From assembly GCA_009668015.1 (NCBI GenBank), contig WJYB01000004.1, positions 62,001-126,000 on the forward strand: a stretch of DNA of 64,000 nt, written 5' to 3'. The translations under genes and the position numbers were made by a program. A model generated the notes under the pieces. The model was given only the letters and a program-made list of their open reading frames with translations, searched no databases and had not been told where the DNA came from. The first letter of the stretch is position 1. Each line of letters opens with the position of its first letter. Positions 18,452-27,241 of this stretch are shown piece after piece. This stretch comes from Enterobacteriaceae bacterium RIT714 (GTDB lineage: Bacteria; Pseudomonadota; Gammaproteobacteria; Enterobacterales; Enterobacteriaceae).

Positions 18452-20983
18452 TTATTTACACTGCTGATTAATTAGCATGATGCCACTTTGCGGTTCGCTG
18501 TCCGGCAGCGAATAATCGACCTGGCATTGTTCATCTGAATTAGGTCCCCACTGCACGTTTAGCGTGCCGTGTTGGTTTAATCCGGTCAGATAGACCTGAC
18601 CTGCATCGCCGACGATAAAGCCCTGGGCATCAGGCGATGTTGGATCGGTGACGGTGGCGCCGAAGGGAACAGGAGCGCCCCCCATTTTCAACAGCGTCAT
18701 CAATACTCGATTGCCCACGCGGGCCTCAAAATCAGCGCGAACCACCGCCCCGCGGGTGGGAACCACGGTTTTACTGGTTAAGGCGATATCCACGTTATCG
18801 GGCAAGGTTTCCGTGTTCAGGCTGATGTCATTTTCACGATACGGGCTCAGGTAGGGCTGCACGGTGTAGCCGCGGAAATCCGTTGTCACCCCGCTCTGGT
18901 TATTGACGTCGACACCGCTGGCGCCCGGCGCTTTGACCAGCGCAACGGTCTCGCCTAACGGCTGGCTCAGCGTGATGCCATTTTCATGCGCCACCAGGCC
19001 ACCAGAAATTCCGTAGTTCAGACGCGTGCTGTCATTGTCATAGCTGTAGCCGCCGCTCGCCTGTCCGTAGGTGCCGTGATAGCTTGTACTCAGACTGCCG
19101 CTATCGCCCTTGCCATCAGAGGCATACCCTTCCTGCACGCCCCAGCTCAAATTATTGGATGCCAGCGCGGTGCCATTCAGGCTCACGCTGTGGCTGGTGC
19201 CGCTCTGTTTGCTGGTATTCATTCCGTAGCTGGCATAGGTATTCTTCAGGAAACGATCCAATGGCACGCTGACGTTCAGCGTGAAGATTTGATCGTGTTC
19301 ATAGCGGTCATCGCTATTGTCGCTGGCCGACGTATTGCGGTTATAGCTGTAGTTAAGGCTATAGCTGATGTCATGCCAGCTGTTGTTGTATCCCAGACTC
19401 ACCGATTTCCTGGTCTGATTGCTGTTCCAGTAATCTTCCGAAACCACGCTGGCTGATAGCGACCCGGCGTTTTTCCACAGATTCTGGTTCATCGTCAGCT
19501 CTTTACGACTGCGGCTTTGCTCGGGTGAGGTGTTACCGCCGCCGTAGGTGTCGAAAATATCCTGCATGGTGTAATAACCATCCGTCGAGTAGCGATACCC
19601 GGCGACGGAGAAGCTGGTCCCGGTTTGCGAAATACTTTTGCTGTAGCGCACGCGCCACGATTGCCCGCTCTCTTTTTCGCGATTAAAAGGCGTTGACCAG
19701 GATTTGGTATCGTCAACGGAGAACGCACCGAGCATACCGATGTTAAAACCCAGCCCGAATGCCGCAGAGCGATAGGTTTTTGCATTTTGAGCACCGCCGT
19801 ACGCGGTGATGCCCCAGGGTAAACCGTACATTGCAGTTCCCTGGACAAAGGGTGTTTCGACGGTGTCGTCATCATAGGAGCGGTATTTACCGCCGGTAAC
19901 GCTGTATTTGAAGCGTCCCTCACGTTGCAGCACGGGGAGTGAGGCGAAAGGCACGATCAAGTGCTGCTCGCTGCCGTCGCTCTCTTTTATCGTCACCTCT
20001 AAGTCGCCGCTGCCGCCGGTCGGGTACATGTCAGTAATTTCGAACGCGCCGGGGGCGACATAGCTTTGATAAATCTCGTAACCGTTCTGGCGAATAGTGA
20101 CCTGGGCGTTGGTTCGGGCAATGCCGCGTACAACGGGGGCATAGCCGCGCAGGCTATCCGGCAGCATGTCGTCGTCGGAAGCGATTTGCGCGCCGTGAAA
20201 CGGAATACTTTCGAAGACATCGGAGGGCGATGAGCTATCACCGAGGGTTAACTGGCTTTTCAGCGCGACGATATTGCGTTGCGCATAGGTATAGACCGAA
20301 CTCCAGTCCTCTAAACCCTGGCTGTCGCGACTCCAGGTGCTGTAGTTGCGAAAACGCCACGGGCCGAGATTCAGACCCGGACGCAGGTTGGCGTATTGGC
20401 TGTTACTGTTCTGACCATTGCCGCTGCGTGCCGAGCTGCTGTCCCCTGAAAAGCTGTAGTTCATTAAGAACGCCGTGATGCCGTTATCCCACTGTTCTGG
20501 CGGCACATAGCCACGGGCGCGAGGGGTCATTGCCGCCTGCGGAACGCTCAAATCGAGCTGCATGGTGCTAAAGGTCAACGCAGCAGAGGCCTGAGGGATA
20601 GCCGATAAATTGGCACAGTCAGAGCCGCTGGCCAGGGCAGGAAATAATTCTGTTCTGACGCCGTATTTCTTTAAATCGCTGACAGTCAGGCAGGGCTGCA
20701 GACTGGATTGACCGTCGGCATTATTGGCCAGCGCAAATTCAATATCCCGGGTGTCAATTTTATCTTTGTTAATATACACATCAACGCGATACGTGCCCGG
20801 TGCCTGAGAGCCCCCGTCAAAGGTACTCAGATCCGTTTTGCTCTGTTGGTTATCTTCGGTTTCTAATAAGGCGGGGTTAAAATACATCTCGCCCGTTTTA
20901 GGTTCTGCATGGGCATAGCCGGATAATATTTGCGTAATAAGTGTCGCGAGTAAGGCATGCTTAAGTAGTGAATGATATTTCAT
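18452..20983 (-). CDS. Fimbrial outer-membrane usher
   Basis: This FimD/PapC-family usher is an outer-membrane pore that takes chaperone-subunit complexes and threads the growing fimbria to the surface. The 843-residue precursor has a signal peptide (to about residue 26), an N-terminal chaperone-binding domain starting YFNPALLE, the RGYAPVVRGIARTNAQVTIRQNGYEIYQSYVAPGAFEITDMYPTGGSGDL plug-adjacent segment, and C-terminal domains ending CQVDYSLPDSEPQSGIMLINQQCK with the paired cysteines typical of ushers. It lies between the chaperone and adhesin genes. Confidence 0.95.
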   Translation of the reverse strand: MKYHSLLKHALLATLITQILSGYAHAEPKTGEMYFNPALLETEDNQQSKTDLSTFDGGSQAPGTYRVDVYINKDKIDTRDIEFALANNADGQSSLQPCLTVSDLKKYGVRTELFPALASGSDCANLSAIPQASAALTFSTMQLDLSVPQAAMTPRARGYVPPEQWDNGITAFLMNYSFSGDSSSARSGNGQNSNSQYANLRPGLNLGPWRFRNYSTWSRDSQGLEDWSSVYTYAQRNIVALKSQLTLGDSSSPSDVFESIPFHGAQIASDDDMLPDSLRGYAPVVRGIARTNAQVTIRQNGYEIYQSYVAPGAFEITDMYPTGGSGDLEVTIKESDGSEQHLIVPFASLPVLQREGRFKYSVTGGKYRSYDDDTVETPFVQGTAMYGLPWGITAYGGAQNAKTYRSAAFGLGFNIGMLGAFSVDDTKSWSTPFNREKESGQSWRVRYSKSISQTGTSFSVAGYRYSTDGYYTMQDIFDTYGGGNTSPEQSRSRKELTMNQNLWKNAGSLSASVVSEDYWNSNQTRKSVSLGYNNSWHDISYSLNYSYNRNTSASDNSDDRYEHDQIFTLNVSVPLDRFLKNTYASYGMNTSKQSGTSHSVSLNGTALASNNLSWGVQEGYASDGKGDSGSLSTSYHGTYGQASGGYSYDNDSTRLNYGISGGLVAHENGITLSQPLGETVALVKAPGASGVDVNNQSGVTTDFRGYTVQPYLSPYRENDISLNTETLPDNVDIALTSKTVVPTRGAVVRADFEARVGNRVLMTLLKMGGAPVPFGATVTDPTSPDAQGFIVGDAGQVYLTGLNQHGTLNVQWGPNSDEQCQVDYSLPDSEPQSGIMLINQQCK

Positions 20984-21062
20984 AACATGCCTCCTCTGGA
21001 CAAAAGAATAGTGATGACAAGCTGATGCTTATCAGAGTGAATAAAATTGTGATGAGGCGAAA

Positions 21063-21734
21063 TTAATTAATTGAGGCGGTATGTTCCGGACCGGTTACAC
21101 CGGAATCATTAATTAATTTCCAGCTCACCTTTCCTGACGATTGCCCGCCAGCACCGGAAAATTGTGCTGTCGCATGCGGCGCAACATAGGTGACGCTCGG
21201 AAGTACCTTACCGTTTACGCTGATCGTATTAAAATTCATATAATAATTGGTCGGGTTGGTTACCTGAATTTTATTTCCGATATGTTGCCAGGTCAGAGAT
21301 TGCGTTTCTTCTTCAGGGGTACCTTTTAACGTTTCAGGTCGGTAAATCAATTTAATACGGCTTTTAATAGCGACCTGCAGCGTATTATGCGCTTTAGCAA
21401 CATAAGGAATGGATTTAATACTCAACCAATAAAGTGATTCCTGGTTCTGAGGGAGATTGCCCGCCTGAACGATACGCAGAATATTTTTCTGTTCACCATC
21501 CAGACGGAACAGTGGTGGTGTAATAACGAATGGGGATTTTTTATCGCCTCCATTCGTGGATTCAACCCACGACTGGATTAAATAAGGTGTTTTATCCGGG
21601 TTTTCTATACGCAGTGAGCTTTCTTTTTTCTCTCCGTTATAAATAACCCGTGTTCCACCCACGACCACACCGGCATGAGCAGCATGAAATGAAAATAACA
21701 GACAAGCGACAGTGGGTAATGAATAGAATTTCAT
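21063..21734 (-). CDS. Periplasmic fimbrial chaperone
   Basis: This 223-residue PapD/FimC-family chaperone donates its G1 strand to pilins and delivers them to the usher. It has a signal peptide ending HAAHA, then GVVVGGTRVIYNGEKKESSLRIEN with the conserved arginine, and LFRLDGEQKNILRIVQAG...ESLYWLSIKSIP. The C-terminal immunoglobulin-like domain follows. The order pilin-chaperone-usher-adhesin is canonical. Confidence 0.94.
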   Translation of the reverse strand: MKFYSLPTVACLLFSFHAAHAGVVVGGTRVIYNGEKKESSLRIENPDKTPYLIQSWVESTNGGDKKSPFVITPPLFRLDGEQKNILRIVQAGNLPQNQESLYWLSIKSIPYVAKAHNTLQVAIKSRIKLIYRPETLKGTPEEETQSLTWQHIGNKIQVTNPTNYYMNFNTISVNGKVLPSVTYVAPHATAQFSGAGGQSSGKVSWKLINDSGVTGPEHTASIN

Positions 21735-21771
21735 TTATTTAATCTCGGGATTGTTTACTGGACTATAAGGA

Positions 21772-22308
21772 TTAGTTGTAGTTAACGGTGAAACTGACAG
21801 CAGAATCTGCTGGGCCGGCGACAACCGTATCACTGTTGGCAATATAGCGGGCGCTGAAATTCAGCTTATTCGCGGTATCAGCCTCAAGGTCGTAGTCCTT
21901 GGAGGCTGTTGCCAGCGCGACAACGCTGTTGTCGTCATCCAGAATCTGAATACCGATGCCAGCAGCAGCAGGGGCTTCTGTGGTTCCAGCTGTCAGGGCG
22001 AGGATATTGTTGTCACCATCGAGTGAGGTACCATCGAATTTAATCGCTGCTGAGGTAATCGCAGCCGGGCAGTCTTTTAAGGTCAGTACAAACGCGGTAG
22101 GCGCGGAGGTTGCGCCTGTTTTGTCGAAAATACTTTTGTTAACTTTGCCCAAGTCAACGGTCATGGTATTACCGGCACCAATATCAACCGTGCAAGCGGC
22201 ATCAAGGATTTCACCGGTAAAGTTGATTTGTCCGTCTTCAGCGAAAACCACGGAGGAACCAAACATTGTGCTGGAAAATAATAGAATAACTTTTAACTGA
22301 TTTTTCAT
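21772..22308 (-). CDS. Fimbrial subunit, probable major pilin
   Basis: This 178-residue type 1-like pilin has a signal peptide to about residue 23 (SSVVFA). The pair of cysteines AACTV and LKDCPA forms the family disulphide, and the C-terminal beta-zipper strand ends SFTVNYN. The mature protein is rich in Ala, Thr and Asp, as is usual for a major structural subunit. It lies directly before the chaperone gene. A 21-bp element that also precedes the other pilin gene lies 132 bp upstream. Confidence 0.9.
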   Translation of the reverse strand: MKNQLKVILLFSSTMFGSSVVFAEDGQINFTGEILDAACTVDIGAGNTMTVDLGKVNKSIFDKTGATSAPTAFVLTLKDCPAAITSAAIKFDGTSLDGDNNILALTAGTTEAPAAAGIGIQILDDDNSVVALATASKDYDLEADTANKLNFSARYIANSDTVVAGPADSAVSFTVNYN

Positions 22309-22439
22309 GACTAATTTACCTTAATGGTAGTTGGGTAATAATTATTGCCGCAGAAAATTATCTCACAGCAATAACGGACTTCGAGGCTCTCATATCGTGA
22401 GAGATTTATTTTACGAACCACCTGTAAAAAGAACAGGAT

Positions 22440-22460
22440 AATTCTCTCTGAATTCAGAAT
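22440..22460. repeat. 21-bp repeat, copy 1, upstream of the major pilin
   Basis: A 21-bp sequence starting AATTCTCTC and containing the perfect palindrome TCTGAATTCAGA (22447-22458). An exact second copy lies at 23196-23216 in the same orientation. Each copy is 130-180 bp upstream of a pilin gene, a position fitting a regulator-binding site. The surrounding gap (22309-22515) also has the inverted repeat CTCTCA/TGAGAG at 22387-22403. Confidence 0.7.
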
Positions 22461-22515
22461 GACGCAGGCGTGGTCAATTTTAAAATACTTATATAAAAAC
22501 GGTGACGACTGAAAT

Positions 22516-23037
22516 TTATTGATAAGTAAAGGTCGCGGTAACGGCAGAGCTAATATCTCCGGCAGTGGCATTACCTTCTTCGCTATAAGCACGGGCATGT
22601 AAATTAAAAGTATAAGTGCGGTCGGTAGCAATCGTGCCGGTTAATGATTTGCCATTTCCCAGTTTTTCTCCCTGCAATCCCTGTAGTTCGATGGCCACAT
22701 TTTTTGCGGTTCCGTCGTTGGCATACATACTTTCAGGATTATCGGTATCCGCTTTACCACTGAAGGTTACGGTGGCTTTTGTGGTGGCAGCCGGACAATT
22801 AATGACTTTTAAATTAAAGTCGACCCAGGGGGTCGATGAATTGGCTTTGCTTAAATCACTTCGGGAAATATCTTTGCCTAACTGTACCGGAACATTAAGG
22901 CTATCGCTGTCCACTTTACAGGATGAAGAAGTAATTTTGCCGGTGATATTGAGTATAACCGTATCCCCCATCGCCCAGACCAACAGGGGATGAATAAATA
23001 AAAGCGTACCAAAGAGAGCGGTTTTTAACTTTCTCAT
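22516..23037 (-). CDS. Fimbrial subunit, first gene of the operon
   Basis: This 173-residue pilin-family protein has a signal peptide (to about residue 22, LLVWA), family cysteines in SSSCKV and VINCPA, and a C-terminal strand ending AVTATFTYQ. It could be a minor or linker subunit, or an alternative major pilin. Being first of five structural genes and separated from the next pilin by 207 bp is unusual and suggests a separate internal promoter for the second pilin. Confidence 0.88.
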   Translation of the reverse strand: MRKLKTALFGTLLFIHPLLVWAMGDTVILNITGKITSSSCKVDSDSLNVPVQLGKDISRSDLSKANSSTPWVDFNLKVINCPAATTKATVTFSGKADTDNPESMYANDGTAKNVAIELQGLQGEKLGNGKSLTGTIATDRTYTFNLHARAYSEEGNATAGDISSAVTATFTYQ

Positions 23038-23195
23038 AGGATTCTGTCACTATTTTCTCAATGAAGGATGCCATGACCTGTTTTAAAGGGTGACCATATT
23101 TCGACCGTCAACAAAGATCGTACGTTTGTTAACGCGGTTGTTATCCTCAATGTCGGTGATAATAATGCGCCTGATACCCTTGAGCCTTCAAGACG

Positions 23196-23216
23196 AATTC
23201 TCTCTGAATTCAGAAT
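23196..23216. repeat. 21-bp repeat, copy 2, in the fimbrial control region
   Basis: Identical to the copy at 22440-22460, with the TCTGAATTCAGA palindrome at 23203-23214. It lies in the 364-bp divergent gap (23038-23401) between the first pilin gene and the CRP-fold regulator gene. That gap otherwise holds only AT-rich promoter-like sequence. Confidence 0.7.
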
Positions 23217-23401
23217 TTGATTAGAACTCGAGTGATAACAATCATTTTCATCATCTTAAAAATGATATTCCCGCAGGGTAGTGAAACGCGGCCTGTCAGA
23301 GCGCACTTTTTTCGCGCGTCAGAACCGTGAGATAGATACATCTTTGTTGGCTATAATTTTCTATGAATCATTTCTTTGATGAATGTTAATGGCGTAACAC
23401 T

Positions 23402-24052
23402 ATGAATAAAAAGGAATTGGATACATTATCTGAGTACCGGCTAATCAAGCCCGTGGAGGATATTGAGCGACTGATTGAAGCCCTGACGCCTGATGCCACC
23501 ACGATCACTTTTCGTCACGGCCAGCGTTTAGACCTGATTACACAGCAAGAACCCAAATGTTATCTGCTCACCGAGGGCTCACTTCACGTCAATCGCATCA
23601 GAGATGGTCTGGTGCTGGGCACGGTATATGGCCCCGCTATTCTGGGCATGAGTAACTTTTCCTCGTCCCTGGACCCCACCTATATCACCACCGATGAGGA
23701 CGTCAGGCTAGGGGTTGTCCGCCTGGATGATATTTTTGACATTCTCGATCGTACGCAACTGTGGAAAAGTTTTTCCATCACGCTGTTATACATTATTGGT
23801 CATTATCATCATTACAACCTGAAGATGATCGCCCCGACTTCCTATGAAAAGGTCAGGTATCAACTGATTGATTTGGCGAGTAAACCTGTGGATGTCAGAG
23901 CAGAAATCAATGTGACGGAATTTATCCATGAAAGAACGCTGCTGTCCCGCAGCCACATCATGGCGATCCTTTCAGAATTAAAAACGGGCGGGTATATCAA
24001 AATTAAAAAAGGCAACTTGGTCGAACTCACCGAATTGCCGCAGAAATATTAG
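23402..24052 (+). CDS. CRP-fold winged-helix regulator (IprA-like), divergent from the fimbrial operon
   Basis: This 216-residue protein has an N-terminal beta-rich domain like a cyclic-nucleotide-binding fold (about 30-115: FRHGQRLDLITQQEPKCYLLTEGSLHVNR) without the residues that bind cAMP. A helical linker and a C-terminal winged helix-turn-helix (RTLLSRSHIMAILSELKTGGYIKIKKGNLVEL, about 178-210) follow. It resembles the IprA/YaiV type of enterobacterial regulator. It is divergent from the first pilin across 364 bp, so it probably controls the fimbriae. The family name is tentative. Confidence 0.72.
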   Translation: MNKKELDTLSEYRLIKPVEDIERLIEALTPDATTITFRHGQRLDLITQQEPKCYLLTEGSLHVNRIRDGLVLGTVYGPAILGMSNFSSSLDPTYITTDEDVRLGVVRLDDIFDILDRTQLWKSFSITLLYIIGHYHHYNLKMIAPTSYEKVRYQLIDLASKPVDVRAEINVTEFIHERTLLSRSHIMAILSELKTGGYIKIKKGNLVELTELPQKY

Positions 24053-24058
24053 AGATGA

Positions 24059-24091
24059 TGCGTCCCTGACCCAACGGCTTTCAGGGACGCA
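24059..24091. terminator. Strong hairpin between convergent genes
   Basis: A perfect 11-bp stem TGCGTCCCTGA/TCAGGGACGCA with an 11-base loop lies between the stops of the CRP-fold regulator gene and fdhF. T-runs are absent, so it is a probable rather than certain terminator for both. Confidence 0.6.
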
Positions 24092-24110
24092 GTTAGCGCA
24101 AGTGATTGCC

Positions 24111-26258
24111 TTAGCCCATTGCGCTCTCACGCAGGCTGGCTTTCAGCTTGTTATACTCATCAATCACGTACTGCTCGGCGCGGTGTTGGTCGGCGATAGC
24201 TTCGACACGCACGGCGCAATACTTGTACTCCGGGGTCTTGGTTATCGGGCTTAAGTTTTCCGTCACCAGCTCGTTACAGGCACCAATCCACCACTGGTAG
24301 GTCATATAGACCGCCCCTTTATTTGGGCGATCGCTGACCTGCGCGCGCGTGATGACCCGGCCTTTGCGCGAGTTCACCCACACCAGTTCCTCATCCTGGA
24401 TACCCAGTCGTGCGGCATCGGCGGTGTTGATCTGTGCGTAACCTGGTTCATCCGCCAGGGCTGCCAGTGCGGCGCAGTTCCCGGTCATCGAACGACAGGA
24501 GTAGTGGCCGACTTCACGCACCGTCGAGAGCACCATCGGATATTCATCGGTGAGCTTATCGATTGGCGCGACCCAGTCGCAGGTGAAGAACTGCGCCAGC
24601 CCGTTCGGGGTATCGAACTTCTCGGCAAAGAGATATGACGTTCCCTGATCGGCTTCCGATTCGTCGCGGCATGGCCACTGGATATAGCCCAGTTCGCCCA
24701 TTTTTTCGTAGGTGGCACCGGTGAAATCAGGGCACAGATTCCGCAACTCGTCCCAGATCTCCTGGGTGTTGTTATAGCGCATCGGATAACCCATCCGGGT
24801 AGCGATCTCGCTGATAATCTGCCAGTCCGTTTTCAGATCCCACTTCGGCTCTACCGCTTTAAAGAAGCGCTGGAAGCCGCGGTCTGCCGCGGTGAAGACC
24901 CCTTCATGCTCGCCCCACGACGTTGACGGCAAAATCACATCCGCCGCCGCCGCGGTTTTGGTCATAAAGATATCCTGCACAATCACCAGCTCGAGATCTT
25001 CAAAGCCTTTGCGTACCGCCGACAGTTCCGCATCGGTTTGCAGCGGATCTTCGCCCATGATGTACGCGGCACGCACTTCACCGTGCGCTGCACGATGCGG
25101 CAGCTCGCTGATGCGATAACCGGTATGCTCAGGCAGACTCTCGACGCCCCACGCTTTAGCGAATTTCGCACGGTTTTCCGGGAATTTCACGTACTGGTAG
25201 CCAGGATAGGTATCCGGCAGCGCGCCCATATCGCAGGCACCCTGAACGTTGTTTTGCCCACGAACCGGATTCACGCCGACGTGCGCTTTACCCAGATTCC
25301 CCGTCAGCATCGCCAGGCTGGTCAGTGAACGCACGGTCTCGACACCCTGATAGAACTGGGTGACGCCCATACCCCACAGAATGGCGGCAGTTTTCGCCGC
25401 AGCATACATGCGTGCTGCCTGGCGAATTTCTTGCGCGCTCACGCCCGTGATGGTTTCCACCGACTCCGGCGTATAGCCTTCAACGATTTTGCGATACTCT
25501 TCAAAACCTTCGGTACGGGCCGCGACAAACGCCTGGTCGTACAGATTTTCTTCAATAATGACGTGGCCCATCGCATTCAACAGCGCGATGTTCGAGCCAT
25601 TTCTTAACGCGATATGCATATCCGCAATACGCGCCGTTTCGATTTTACGCGGATCGCAGACGATGATTTTCGCCCCGTTGCGTTTCGCGTTAATCACATG
25701 ATTCGCCACGATAGGGTGCGAATCCGCCGGGTTATAGCCGAAAATAAACACGAGATCGGTATTATCTATCTCGTTGATGGCATTACTCATTGCGCCGTTA
25801 CCGACCGACTGGTGCAGACCTGCAACCGATGGGCCGTGTCAGACGCGAGCGCAGCAGTCGACGTTATTGGTACCAATAACGGCGCGCGCGAATTTTTGCA
25901 TTACATAGTTGGTTTCATTACCCGTACCGCGTGATGAGCCGGTAGTTTGAATCGCATCCGGGCCATATTTCGCTTTGATGGCGCTCAGGCGGCTGGCGAC
26001 ATAGTCCAGCGCCTCGTCCCAGGAGACGGATTCCAGCTTTCCGCCACGTTGACGGCGAATCATTGGGGTTTTCAGACGGGGGGTGAGGATCTGGGTATCG
26101 TTAATGAAATCCCAGCCATAGTAGCCTTTCAGGCACAGCGTACCCTGGTTGGTCTTACCCTGTGCAGCCTCCGCCCGAACGATTTTGCCGTTATCGACCA
26201 CCAGGTTTATCTTGCAACCTGAGGCACAATAGGGGCAAACCGTGACGACTTTTTTCAT
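24111..26258 (-). CDS. fdhF: Formate dehydrogenase H, selenoprotein FdhF
   Basis: FdhF oxidises formate to CO2 and feeds electrons to hydrogenase 3 in the formate hydrogenlyase complex. The frame is interrupted by one in-frame TGA (25839-25841) that encodes selenocysteine 140, in the context DCCARV-Sec-HGPSVAG. Read through, the protein is 715 residues, the E. coli length. C8, C11, C15 and C42 bind the [4Fe-4S] cluster; the rest binds bis-MGD molybdenum cofactor. The upstream sigma-54 promoter and FhlA-like site indicate the usual formate/anaerobic control. The TGA must not be taken as a broken gene. Confidence 0.97.
25801..25841 (-). promoter_or_regulatory. Selenocysteine codon and bacterial SECIS element
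   Basis: The TGA at 25841-25839 (minus strand) is followed at once by the hairpin that SelB recognises. The lower stem includes CGGCCCATCGGTTGCA. The apical part GGTTGCAGGTCTGCACC keeps the GGUCU loop with the bulged U of the E. coli fdhF SECIS. The sequence is almost identical to the E. coli element. Confidence 0.92.
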
Positions 26259-26298
26259 CGGTATCGCTCCAGTTAATCACATCTTTCGCAGCCTGTTA

Positions 26299-26314
26299 TG
26301 CAGCATCTATGCCA
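26299..26314 (-). promoter_or_regulatory. Sigma-54 promoter of fdhF
   Basis: On the minus strand the sequence TGGCATAGATGCTGCA has GG at -24 and GC at -12 with exactly 10 bases between them, as RpoN requires. It lies 41 bp upstream of the fdhF start. Confidence 0.85.
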
Positions 26315-26385
26315 TGTTTTTAATGTGGGTATACCCTGACTTTACGGCCCCTTTTTGGTCAAAACCCTGACGAGGAACAGGCAAT

Positions 26386-26399
26386 CGTCAAAATTGACG
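26386..26399. promoter_or_regulatory. Candidate FhlA upstream activating site
   Basis: CGTCAAAATTGACG is an inverted repeat (CGTCAA/TTGACG) located about 75 bp upstream of the -24 element. It contains the TTGAC half-sites described for FhlA binding at formate-regulon promoters. A further GGTCAAAACCCTGACG lies at 26358-26373. Confidence 0.55.
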
Positions 26400-26516
26400 T
26401 GTCGAAGGGGCAACGGATGTGACATGGCTTGAAATTCCGTCACGCAATAATGGATTTGGCTGGAGCCGTTTGCAGAATAGATCAGACTTAACATAATCCT
26501 CTCACGGAAGCAGACG

Positions 26517-26716
26517 ATGAAACCGGCGATTCTGGTGGTTGATGACGACACGACAGTTTGCGAACTGCTGCAGGACGTACTCAATGAGCACGTCTTTTCA
26601 TGCGCCTGCGGCGTAAAATCGAAATTAACCCTCATCAGCCGCTGCTGATCAAAACCATTCGCGGCCTTGGTTACGTCTTTGCCGCCGATGTTTCGCACAG
26701 CGATAAAGCCGCTTAA
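26517..26716 (+). pseudogene. Remnant of an OmpR-family response regulator
   Basis: An ATG with an upstream GGAAG opens MKPAILVVDDDTTVCELLQDVLNEHVF, a clear receiver-domain N-terminus with its acidic DDD. The frame then shifts and goes out within about 17 codons. From 26600 another frame reads RLRRKIEINPHQPLLIKTIRGLGYVFAADV, the C-terminal winged helix of an OmpR-type regulator, ending at a TAA (26714-26716). About 160-170 middle residues are missing. This is an internal deletion with a frameshift, so the gene is dead. The original regulator cannot be named with confidence. Confidence 0.82.
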
Positions 26717-26865
26717 AGGTTGTCGCGTAAAGACGCCTCCCGTTCGACTAATGTTTTCGCACCAGCACTCCCGGTTCGTCTTCTTCGATGTTGTTATCAC
26801 GCGACAGGGCTGCATAAAGTGGTTGTCGTGCTCGTCGTCATTGACGGAAGAGACTTCGCCCGTCG

Positions 26866-27069
26866 CCCCTCACCCTAACCCTCTCCCCATAGGGGAGAGG
26901 GGACTGTCCGGTGCTGTTTTTTTACTTCAGGGGAGAGGGGGACTGGACGGTGCGATTTTCGCCCTCTTTGCTACAGGGGAGAAGAATTGCCCAGAGCGGT
27001 TTTCTTCCTCTTTGCTAAAGTCCGGTGCGGTTTTCTCCCTCTCCCCTATGGGGAGAGGGCAGGGGTCAG
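26866..27069. repeat. Cluster of GC-rich palindromes (BIME-like)
   Basis: Full elements lie at 26866-26903 (CCCCTCACCCTAACCCTCTC then CCCATAGGGGAGAGGGG) and, in inverted orientation, at 27037-27069 (CCCTCTCCCC TAT GGGGAGAGGG CAGGGG). Partial copies (CAGGGGAGA and neighbours) lie at about 26928-26945 and 26975-26985, with degenerate repeats of CGGTGCG and CTCTTTGCTA between. The cluster lies between the two remnants of a two-component system. The rest of the 27173-27241 gap shows nothing more. Confidence 0.8.
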
Positions 27070-27074
27070 CATCG

Positions 27075-27172
27075 GGCCGCACAATCCCCGGTTACCGGAC
27101 GTCGAAATATTGCGTAAACCGTTTACGCGGACACAGCTGGCACAGGCGCTGGGTAAGGCGAGCAATATTTGA
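27075..27172 (+). pseudogene. C-terminal remnant of a hybrid histidine kinase receiver domain
   Basis: The frame ending at TGA 27170-27172 reads LPDVEILRKPFTRTQLAQALGKASNI. LRKPF is the conserved lysine-proline motif near the end of a receiver domain, and the following helix fits the last receiver helix. No kinase body or start precedes it; upstream is repeat sequence. With the response-regulator remnant 360 bp before it, this looks like the other end of a deleted two-component operon. Confidence 0.65.
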
Positions 27173-27241
27173 GATTCCTCCGCTACTCCCGCCGCACCGC
27201 GTTGAATAACGTAAAGCCAGCCCCTCTGCGAGACTGGTTCT

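Noticed and set aside
22440-23216. The 21-bp repeats as ends of an invertible fim-type switch.
   Set aside because: The copies are in direct, not inverted, orientation and no tyrosine recombinase gene is nearby.
25790-25841. fdhF looks split into two frames by a TGA, suggesting a pseudogene.
   Set aside because: The TGA is at the known selenocysteine position 140 and is followed by a near-identical SECIS element; read-through gives the exact family length.
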